A DNA stretch of 64,000 bases from Bacteroidia bacterium (GTDB lineage Bacteria > Bacteroidota > Bacteroidia > B-17B0 > Aurantibacillaceae). The position numbers and the translations under genes were made by a program. The notes below the pieces were generated by a model that did no database searches, was not told the origin of the DNA, and saw only the letters and a program-made list of their open reading frames with translations. This document shows, one piece after another, positions 41,426 through 48,891 of this stretch; position 1 is the stretch's first letter; each line of letters opens with the position of its first letter. The stretch covers positions 1 through 64,000 of the forward strand of contig JAEUTN010000003.1 in assembly GCA_016787895.1 (NCBI GenBank), written 5' to 3'.

Positions 41426-43999
41426 TTAATTCTTCACTATTTTTTTCTGGAATTTAGCTTCCCCATTCACCAAAACCTGTATGAGGTAAAGCCCTGAAGC
41501 CATCTCATTCATTTCAATCCGCGTTTCTTTTTCGAGGAGGGTTTGTGTTTTAACCAATTGACCGGTTTGATTAAACACCTGTAAATCAATAATTTCTGAT
41601 GTTTTGCTTAAATGTATGTAAAAATCGTTTTGGGTCGGGTTGGGATAGATGTTCACCGGAAATTCAGCGGACTCCAGCTCTGTTAATCCTACACAGGCAT
41701 AAACTTTAATCGTTACAGTGGTGGTGTTGCTGCAATTGTTGGCATCGGTACCGGTAACACTATAAACAAAAGTTCCGGTGGTGTTCGGGGTAATTACGAT
41801 GGAAGAGCCGGTGCCTGAAGTGCTCCAGCTGTATGTGGAGGCTCCGCCGGCTGTTAATGTTTCGGCTTCGTTTCGGCAAATGTTGGTGCGTGTGGCCGAA
41901 GCATTAACAGTGGGCTGCGGATTCACCATCACCGAAACCGTTAGGGTTTTGGTGCAGGAATTTGGATCGGTGGCGGTAACGCTGAACACCGAAGATGCTG
42001 CAAGGGTAACCGTTATGGAACCAAAAGGCGAACCGTTGCTCCACAAATACGTGTAATTGGCCGGCCCATTCACACTCAGACTCACAGGATTGTTTCCGCA
42101 AACGCTGGTGTTGGAGCTTACGCTAAATATTGGTTCCGACACACTAATGCTCACTACAGCAGTGTTGGTACATCCGGCGGTATTGGATCCAATCACGCTA
42201 TACGTGGTATTTATACTTGGTGTTTCAACAATGCTGGGTCCGTTAGCGCCCGTACTCCAGGTGTAAGTTGCTGCTCCTGCAGCATTCAAAGTAATGCTAC
42301 CTCCCACACAAACCGATTGGCTCGGGCTAAAAGCCACTATGTTGGGCAATGGGCTAACCGGTAAGCTAAGGCTGGCTGTTGATTTGCAACCTATTGAATT
42401 AGTGGCAACAATGCTGAAAACACTTGTTGAGCCGGGGCTAACGGTGATGCTTTGATTATTGGAGCCGGTGCTCCAGGTGTAATTTGTTACAGGGCCATTG
42501 GCCTGGAGGTTGGCCGATGAACCAATGCAGATGAGCGTTGGACTGGCCGTAATGCTTACGTTGGCAGTGTGCTGGTAAATAGCTTCAATTCCAAAATAGC
42601 CGAAATTTTGTGTCAAGGGAGTTAATACACCTCCGTTAATTCCTGCGGTGAGAAATACGGCATTTGGAAGATAATTGCTGGCTTGAGTACCAGCCGGATA
42701 ATAAGCCACGGTACCTGTCATTTGAGCCAGACCAATCACATAATTTGTGGCAGCCAATAACCCTACAGGGGTGGAAAAACTAAATTCCTGAAACGTACTA
42801 AGCATTGGACTGGTTATGGTGAGTGTATTGGTTGTGGCGAGGATTACTCCTGCTGAATTCATTAATACACCATAGATGTTTCCGCCTACTGAAGCCACAT
42901 TATTGCTTACTGCAAAATTGATACCGGTCAATGTTGAACTCAGTACGTTCGCTAAAGGAGTAGCAAGTATTCCGCTGCCCGCACCATAACCAACGGCTGC
43001 GCTGGTATAACTACCCGAGCCCGGATTTCTTCCCAGATAATTGCACTTTACTGATTGAGAAAAGGTTTTGGCGTTATTGCTGTTATTTTGATCACTGTTT
43101 ACGGAAACCGACACGGTGTTCAAGCCAATATTGCCCGGAGTGTAAGCTGTAAAACTTACCAGTGTACTGGCCCCTGCAGCAAGCGAAGAAATCGTGGTGT
43201 TGGAATTGAAACTATTTGCACCGCTAACATTTAGGTTCACCTGAATGTTGTTTTGAGTCATGTTGCTGGCATTTTTTACCATAGCGCTGATCGTTTGCGG
43301 CAAATTAAAGATGGCCGGCACCGAACCATTGCCTTCAACTCCCAACACCTGTATATCATTTGTATTTGTATTAACCGCCTGAAACAAAAAAGCCGGCCTG
43401 AAATTGGTGTTGGCCAAAAGTGTAGGTGGGGTTAGGTTAGACGCGGCTGAAGCACAACCGGGATTCAACACCGCACTTTCAGCATAATATGTGGCTATGG
43501 TTCCGCCGCTAAAAGGACCGGTGCAGCTCCAATCGTAAGCTACATAAAGGCCTGCGCCGGTATATACAAAAGGAGTACTCAGGTTTATTAAAATAGAGGT
43601 GGTTGTTGCCGATAATGGAATCGTCATAATACTGGCAAACACCTGTGTCATTCCGGTAGGAATGGTAGTCCAGTTGGTACCTTTTAAATAGGAAACGTCA
43701 TTTGTGTTTTGGAGAAACAAGGTAAAATTGCCTGATACAGGGGTGCCTGAAGTTCCAGTTTGAAGCGTAAAACCAAAATCGCTGATGGTGCTTCCTGAAG
43801 GAAGGTTGCTTAGTTCCCCGGCCAGTACCAAAGCACAGGCCCTGAGGTAAGAGTGCCCAACCGTGCCATTGGGAGCCCGGGTTTGTGTTGTGGATCCGTT
43901 ATTTTGAGGAGCTTCCACCAATAAAACCGCCTGGGCAAACCCCGAAATGCTGAACGCAAAAATGCACACAAACAGAAGAGTAATTTTTTTCATGGCCAT
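41426..43999 (-). CDS. Large secreted Ig/PKD-repeat protein with T9SS sorting domain
   Basis: An 857-residue protein with a signal peptide (MAMKKITLLFVCIFAFSISGFAQA). The start is ATG 43999 or 43993. Residues 25-215 form an unassigned beta domain (QTRAPNGTVGHSYLRACALVLAGE). A CARDB-like module (about 225-325) is followed by a second unassigned beta region. Four PKD/Ig-like repeats then run at about 485-775, each with WSTGSN-type cores and paired cysteines. The end is a T9SS type A domain (YPNPTQNDFYIHLSK ... GLYLIQVLVNGEAKFQKKIVKN). It is probably a surface adhesin or structural protein. It shares repeat style with the Kelch protein, but its N-terminal domain differs. Confidence 0.85.
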   Translation of the reverse strand: MAMKKITLLFVCIFAFSISGFAQAVLLVEAPQNNGSTTQTRAPNGTVGHSYLRACALVLAGELSNLPSGSTISDFGFTLQTGTSGTPVSGNFTLFLQNTNDVSYLKGTNWTTIPTGMTQVFASIMTIPLSATTTSILINLSTPFVYTGAGLYVAYDWSCTGPFSGGTIATYYAESAVLNPGCASAASNLTPPTLLANTNFRPAFLFQAVNTNTNDIQVLGVEGNGSVPAIFNLPQTISAMVKNASNMTQNNIQVNLNVSGANSFNSNTTISSLAAGASTLVSFTAYTPGNIGLNTVSVSVNSDQNNSNNAKTFSQSVKCNYLGRNPGSGSYTSAAVGYGAGSGILATPLANVLSSTLTGINFAVSNNVASVGGNIYGVLMNSAGVILATTNTLTITSPMLSTFQEFSFSTPVGLLAATNYVIGLAQMTGTVAYYPAGTQASNYLPNAVFLTAGINGGVLTPLTQNFGYFGIEAIYQHTANVSITASPTLICIGSSANLQANGPVTNYTWSTGSNNQSITVSPGSTSVFSIVATNSIGCKSTASLSLPVSPLPNIVAFSPSQSVCVGGSITLNAAGAATYTWSTGANGPSIVETPSINTTYSVIGSNTAGCTNTAVVSISVSEPIFSVSSNTSVCGNNPVSLSVNGPANYTYLWSNGSPFGSITVTLAASSVFSVTATDPNSCTKTLTVSVMVNPQPTVNASATRTNICRNEAETLTAGGASTYSWSTSGTGSSIVITPNTTGTFVYSVTGTDANNCSNTTTVTIKVYACVGLTELESAEFPVNIYPNPTQNDFYIHLSKTSEIIDLQVFNQTGQLVKTQTLLEKETRIEMNEMASGLYLIQVLVNGEAKFQKKIVKN

Positions 44000-44087
44000 C
44001 AATTTTAGTTTAAGCTAATATAATGCTTTTTCTTAGCCCTATACAAGGCCAAGTGTTAAATTGCTGCCATAAAAGAAATTGAGAGGA

Positions 44088-45986
44088 CTACTCTTTGATG
44101 AGCTTTACTGTGCCGGTATTTCCGTCTTTTGATCGTATATAAAGGAAATACAATCCGGCAGGCTCATTTTCCAGATGGAGTTCAGTTTTAAGAGAGACGT
44201 TTATGTAATCTTTTAACCGCTTTCCTTCCGCGTTGAACAGCATTATCGCATCCACTGTTTGAGTTGTTTCCAGATAAAAAACACCTGAACCCGGGTTGGG
44301 ATAAAGCACGAATGGCCTTGCTGAAACTATCAGGTTTTCTATTCCTGTACACACCGTAACAAGCACTTGTCCCGAAGTAGTACAGCCGCTCACAGTATTG
44401 GTTACTAAAATAGTGTAAGCTCCAACCGCGTTGGTGTTCAGCGTTGCTGTGTTCTGTCCGGTAACGGTTGCGGCACCGGGAATAATCCAGTAATACGTAT
44501 AATTTGTTACTGCTCCGCTCAAAATCGGGCTAATGTCCACTGAAGTAGTTGGTGGGTCCAGACAATAGGGTGGTGGGCCTGCAGGGCTGTTCACAATGGG
44601 ATAAGATCTTGCGTCACCCAGGGAATAGGTGGCTAGCGCGGTACAACCGTTGTTGGAGTCCTGCACCAATAAGGAGTAATTACCTACTGAAAACGCTACA
44701 ATCGAGTTACCTGAACTCGTTGGGGTTGATGGACCTGACCAATACAAAACATTTACAGGCAAGGTATTATTAAACGTGGAAGGAGGAATTCCCGTTGTAC
44801 TTTGATTGCTAAGTGTAACCGAAGGCGTTGAACAGGTTACTGCATTTGGCCCCGCATTGCTGATTAAGGCATTTGGAGGATAGGTGTTTTGATACAACAC
44901 AATGGTGGTTTCCGAAGTACAGGCATTGCTGTTGTCAGTCACCATAAAGGAGTAGGTTCCTAATACAGAATTGTTGGGACTTGCATTTGTACTAACACCG
45001 ATGCTGTATGTATTAGGGTTCAGGGTAGAGCCGGGGATACTCCAGCTGTAAGTCGTGTTAGGACTGGTGCTGATCCCGTAAAGTACACTGAGGGTATTGG
45101 TGCAACTCAAGGTTTGTGTATTGGTGAATAAAGAAATATTGGGGCTTGAGGTATTTGAACTGATGCTGAACAATACTCTTGCCTCACAACTGCTGTTGTT
45201 ATCATGCGTAATGGCGGTATAGGTGCCCGGTGTGGTAAGCGTGTAAAGGTTTTGCGAGTTGGTGATATAATTCGTTGTAGAACCCGCGCTGAGCACTGTG
45301 TAACTCATGGGTGTAAATGGCACTGTTGATTGTCCGAACAAACCAACCGCGCAAACGCTGTTGCTGTTACAACCCAGGGTAAAATTCTGAGGGCATGAAA
45401 GGGAAAGACTGGGAATACCGGATACCGAATTGACAAGAAAAAGTTTGTTGGTTTTGCAACCATTCACATTGTTAATAAGCACATGGGTGTGGGTACCGGT
45501 GACACCGGGAACGTAGGTGGCAAAAGAACCGGGGATGTTTAAACTACTTCCAAGGGGGCTTATAAAATAGTGTGTCACATTGCTGGTAGGGTTGGTGGCG
45601 CTGGCACTCACCGTAGTAACAGAAGTAAAGCTACAGGTAATGTTTTGAGTAGTGGGTGTTACCGCCGAAACCGGAGCCTGTGTGTTAATGCCAATGGCAA
45701 GGGTTTGTGTGGCATTCACCATGCTGGTTGAAAAAGCCGTTAGGGTGTAGGTGCCGGGCAGGGTCGCCTGAAAATTATTGCCTATAGCCGTGCCGCTGGG
45801 TCCCGCCATGGTGTAGGTAACAAACGAAGCGGTATAATTTGTGATACATAAAAGATTAATAGTGGGTGTAGCACAGGTAATGCTGTTGCTTCCGCTGGTG
45901 TTCAGTATGGTGAAGGTAATCTGAGACTTTAGTGCGTTAAAACTTAAAGCAAACAAAGCCGCTAAAACAAGTAGATGTTTTTTCAT
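44088..45986 (-). CDS. Secreted repeat protein with T9SS domain (tandem paralog 1)
   Basis: A 632-residue protein with signal MKKHLLVLAALFALSFNALKSQ and about six beta-sandwich repeats of 75-90 residues, rich in Ser, Thr and Asn. Each carries a conserved cysteine pattern (such as SCTNTLSVLYG, TCSTPSVTLSN) and an NNGC/NTGC-type turn. Repeat 2 holds the THTHVLINNVNGCK block, which has a near copy in the next protein. The C-terminus is a T9SS sorting domain (FVLYPNPGSGVFYLETTQ ... GLYFLYIRSKDGNTGTVKLIKE). It is aligned domain for domain with the gene at 46079-47983, so the two arose by tandem duplication. No catalytic motif is visible. Confidence 0.85.
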   Translation of the reverse strand: MKKHLLVLAALFALSFNALKSQITFTILNTSGSNSITCATPTINLLCITNYTASFVTYTMAGPSGTAIGNNFQATLPGTYTLTAFSTSMVNATQTLAIGINTQAPVSAVTPTTQNITCSFTSVTTVSASATNPTSNVTHYFISPLGSSLNIPGSFATYVPGVTGTHTHVLINNVNGCKTNKLFLVNSVSGIPSLSLSCPQNFTLGCNSNSVCAVGLFGQSTVPFTPMSYTVLSAGSTTNYITNSQNLYTLTTPGTYTAITHDNNSSCEARVLFSISSNTSSPNISLFTNTQTLSCTNTLSVLYGISTSPNTTYSWSIPGSTLNPNTYSIGVSTNASPNNSVLGTYSFMVTDNSNACTSETTIVLYQNTYPPNALISNAGPNAVTCSTPSVTLSNQSTTGIPPSTFNNTLPVNVLYWSGPSTPTSSGNSIVAFSVGNYSLLVQDSNNGCTALATYSLGDARSYPIVNSPAGPPPYCLDPPTTSVDISPILSGAVTNYTYYWIIPGAATVTGQNTATLNTNAVGAYTILVTNTVSGCTTSGQVLVTVCTGIENLIVSARPFVLYPNPGSGVFYLETTQTVDAIMLFNAEGKRLKDYINVSLKTELHLENEPAGLYFLYIRSKDGNTGTVKLIKE

Positions 45987-46025
45987 AGGTGTCGGATTTT
46001 GACACTTTAAAAGTAAATAAAAAAA

Positions 46026-46051
46026 GCCCCCTGCGCTTTCCGGCAGAGGGC
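46026..46051 (-). terminator. Terminator after the second tandem paralog
   Basis: Minus-strand stem GCCCTCTGC (46051-46043) / GCAGGGGGC (46034-46026), with one G-U pair, followed by seven T. It lies 28 nt after the stop of the 46079-47983 gene. Confidence 0.85.
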
Positions 46052-46078
46052 AGTAATGAACAGCAGGTGTTTAATTAC

Positions 46079-47983
46079 CTAGTTTTTTAGCAGTTTGGAA
46101 TGATACAGGCGCTGCCCTGACTTGTAAATACTAATAAAATAAACACCCGGTGCTGCATCAAGGCGGATGGGGCTGTTTGGTTCGTTTATTTCCTGGCTCA
46201 TTACTTTTTGTGACAGAGCGTTGAACACTTCAATCGATAAAGGGTAAAGGGTATTATCCTTTAATAAAATTTCAAACTGCGCAGAGCTGGGGTTTGGAAA
46301 TACCAGTATAGAGTTCTTGTCGGATACAGTCTCTTCTATTCCAACACACGCGTATACCGGGTAACTTATCGCTGTACTGCAATTGCCTTCCTGAACACTC
46401 AGGGTATAATAGCCTGGCGAACTTACCTGCAGGCTGGCATTGGCTGTGCCGGAATTTGCCGTAAGGGTACCACTGGCCAACGAACCGCTGGAGTTACTCC
46501 AGGTATAAGTGCAGCTGGAGAAATTAGAGACTAAGGAATTGATGGTAATTGTATTTGTACCGGGACAGTTGATGGAATAATCCTGGCTGGCGCCTAAGGC
46601 AATGCTTTGACCGTTGATGGAAAGTACAGTTGTTGTAAAACTTGTGCAACCATTGTTCGCGTCTTGCACATTCATGGTGTAACTGCCCGGATTTGCAGCG
46701 GTATAGGTGCTGCTGAGCGCCACACTTGGCTGATTTTGGGCAAGCCATTGCGTAACAACTACACTTAAGCTGTTGCTAAAAGTGCCCGGCGGAATGCCAG
46801 TTGTGCTGGTATTAATCAGAATGACCGGGTTGGTACAATTGAGTGCTGCGGTATTGCCTGCTATACTTGCCATAGGCGGGAAAATGTTTTGGTAGATTGG
46901 GACAATGCTTTGGCTTCTACAGGCATTGTTCAAATCCAAAGCAACGAGAGTGTAATTGGCAAGTATAGTGTTGGATGGAATGCCCGTAACAGATGGTGTA
47001 AGTGAATTTCCAGGGACTACATTCGTTGGACTGGCATACCAGGCAAAACTTACGTTATTGTAACTAAACCCACTGAGAGTGGCCGTTGGAACAAAGCAGG
47101 ACAAAGTTCGAACAGGAGCACTGACAAAGATAGATGGGGCCACGGTGTTTTGAATAATGGAAAAAGGAGATCGGGTTTCGCAGCCAGTGACCATGTCTCT
47201 TATCACCACTGTATACTGACCTGGGTTAGAAAAAGTATAAGTGGGTACAATACCCGTTGTATAAAAAATGCTTGAGCCGGGGGGTAATATGGTGTATGTG
47301 ACCGGTGAAGTCGGGGGATCGGCAAGGGCATTTGTAATATTGATATCAACTGTATGTTTGGGAACACAGCCTATTGAAAAATTTTGAATTGGACTAACTA
47401 TAGTGAAGGTCGGAAAACCGGCGGCATTAGCTACAGTAAAGGTTTTTGCAACAGTGCAGCCATTGGCAATGTCAGTAACCACATGGGTGTGTGTGCCGGG
47501 AGGGGGTTGAACAATGGCCGTGTATCCGGGAATCGGCCCAACACTGAGCCCGTTACTAAAATGAAATTGATGGTAAACGTTTGTGGTGGGACTTAAGGCC
47601 GTTCCCGTCATGGTTTGCGCAGCGGCAGTGGTGCAAGTGATCAACTGATACAAAGGCGTAAGGCTGGATGTAGGTGGTGTGGTGTTTTGAGTTACACTTA
47701 GGGTTGTCGTAAAATTACCTTGCCCTGGTGCAGAACCGGTAATGGTGTAGGTGGCACTGGTGGTAAAAACAAACACAGATGCACTTTGGCTAACAGTTGC
47801 GGGAACAACGCTGTAAGTGATTGCGCCAGTATAATTACTCTGGGCCTGAACAATAACTGCGGGATTAACACAGGTAATGCTGGTGGTTAAACTTAGGTAG
47901 TTTAAGGTAAAACTTAGCTGAGAAAAGGTATTGAGCTTAAGTAGTATTAACAAGAGGCTCAATCGGAAGACGATTGTTTTCAT
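46079..47983 (-). CDS. Secreted repeat protein with T9SS domain (tandem paralog 2)
   Basis: A 634-residue protein with signal MKTIVFRLSLLLILLKLNTFSQ, closely matching its neighbour in domain layout. The repeats contain TLSCFVPTATLSG and TAALNCTNPVILIN cores and NNGC turns. THTHVVTDIANGCTVAKTF mirrors the paralog's second repeat. It ends with T9SS type A (ILVFPNPSSAQFEILLKDN ... GVYFISIYKSGQRLYHSKLLKN). It is separated from the first paralog by its own terminator, and a leader hairpin and -7-like box precede it, so the two are independently transcribed. Function is probably surface adhesion or matrix formation, which is inference from architecture. Confidence 0.85.
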   Translation of the reverse strand: MKTIVFRLSLLLILLKLNTFSQLSFTLNYLSLTTSITCVNPAVIVQAQSNYTGAITYSVVPATVSQSASVFVFTTSATYTITGSAPGQGNFTTTLSVTQNTTPPTSSLTPLYQLITCTTAAAQTMTGTALSPTTNVYHQFHFSNGLSVGPIPGYTAIVQPPPGTHTHVVTDIANGCTVAKTFTVANAAGFPTFTIVSPIQNFSIGCVPKHTVDINITNALADPPTSPVTYTILPPGSSIFYTTGIVPTYTFSNPGQYTVVIRDMVTGCETRSPFSIIQNTVAPSIFVSAPVRTLSCFVPTATLSGFSYNNVSFAWYASPTNVVPGNSLTPSVTGIPSNTILANYTLVALDLNNACRSQSIVPIYQNIFPPMASIAGNTAALNCTNPVILINTSTTGIPPGTFSNSLSVVVTQWLAQNQPSVALSSTYTAANPGSYTMNVQDANNGCTSFTTTVLSINGQSIALGASQDYSINCPGTNTITINSLVSNFSSCTYTWSNSSGSLASGTLTANSGTANASLQVSSPGYYTLSVQEGNCSTAISYPVYACVGIEETVSDKNSILVFPNPSSAQFEILLKDNTLYPLSIEVFNALSQKVMSQEINEPNSPIRLDAAPGVYFISIYKSGQRLYHSKLLKN

Positions 47984-47996
47984 GGAATCATGTTTT

Positions 47997-48025
47997 GGTA
48001 TTGAATTCTTTACAAGAATGATACC
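47997..48025 (-). promoter_or_regulatory. Leader hairpin upstream of tandem paralog 2
   Basis: Two-part stem GGTAT/ATACC (47997-48001 with 48021-48025) and ATTCTT/AAGAAT (48005-48010 with 48014-48019) around a TAC loop, 14-42 nt before the start codon. It directly abuts a TAAATTTG box (48032-48025 on the minus strand). It may be an operator or a 5' stabilising hairpin. Confidence 0.4.
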
Positions 48026-48070
48026 AAATTTATTTTAACCAAGGCCAACTATAAGTGCAAGAGGATGTTT

Positions 48071-48096
48071 CCACTACTTGCCTTTACAAGTGGTGG
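48071..48096. other. Inverted repeat downstream of the transaldolase-like gene
   Basis: CCACTACTTG (48071-48080) / CAAGTGGTGG (48087-48096) with one wobble pair. No T-tract follows on the minus strand, so it is at best a weak terminator. Confidence 0.35.
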
Positions 48097-48156
48097 TGTT
48101 TGTTGAGTAATTTAATAACGTATAGCTACTTTAATCAAAAACCTTTGAAGGTCCTC

Positions 48157-48804
48157 TCACTTTTTCGCATCCGCCAAAAACTGGGCTAGTCCAATATCCG
48201 TTAAGGGGTGTTTTAACAAGGCAGCTATCGCGCTTAATGGGCAGGTGACCACATCGGCACCAATTTTGGCGCACTCAATAATGTGCATGGGGTGACGAAC
48301 ACTGGCGGCTAAAATTTCGGTTTCGTAACCAAAGTTGTCATAAATCACGCGAATGTCTTCAATCAGGCTTAAACCATCGGTACTCACATCGTCCAAACGG
48401 CCTATAAAAGGAGAAACATAAGTGGCTCCGGCCTTGGCCGCCAGTAAAGCCTGACCTGCCGAAAATACCAGGGTGCAATTGGTGCGTATGCCTTTTTCGC
48501 TGAAGTATTTAATGGCTTTTACGCCTTCTTTTATCATGGGTATTTTCACCACAATTTGAGAGTGAAGGGCTGCCAAAGCTTCCCCTTCTTTTACCATGCC
48601 TTCAAAATCGGTGGAAATCACTTCCGCACTTACGTCGCCGGTAACTATTTTGCAAATGTCAACGTAATGTTTGAGAATGTTGTCCTGGCCTTTGATGCCC
48701 TCTTTGGCCATCAGAGATGGGTTGGTGGTTACTCCGTCGAGTACGCCCATGTCCTGAGCTTCCTTAATTTGGGCAAGATTGGCAGTGTCGATAAAAAATT
48801 TCAT
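48157..48804 (-). CDS. fsa: Transaldolase-like fructose-6-phosphate aldolase
   Basis: A 215-residue TIM-barrel Schiff-base aldolase of the short (TalC/FSA) transaldolase family, acting in sugar-phosphate metabolism. The active-site lysine is K87 in QIVVKIPMI. GVTTNPSLMAKEG (24-36) and GIRTNCTLVFSAGQALLAAKAGATYVSPFIGRLDD complete the phosphate and acid-base sites. Length and gaps fit the short subfamily. True transaldolase activity and FSA activity cannot be separated from sequence alone, and many of these enzymes are annotated as transaldolase. It is single, between T9SS cargo genes. Confidence 0.92.
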   Translation of the reverse strand: MKFFIDTANLAQIKEAQDMGVLDGVTTNPSLMAKEGIKGQDNILKHYVDICKIVTGDVSAEVISTDFEGMVKEGEALAALHSQIVVKIPMIKEGVKAIKYFSEKGIRTNCTLVFSAGQALLAAKAGATYVSPFIGRLDDVSTDGLSLIEDIRVIYDNFGYETEILAASVRHPMHIIECAKIGADVVTCPLSAIAALLKHPLTDIGLAQFLADAKK

Positions 48805-48891
48805 GGTATGGATTTAAAAATGCGAATGTAAAGGGAATACCTGAAAAATCAGAGGAATAGTATTAACAGCCCCACTTAATTTTAAACAGAT

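Noticed and set aside
48071..48096. Strong terminator for the aldolase gene
   Set aside because: The hairpin is good but no T-run follows on the minus strand.
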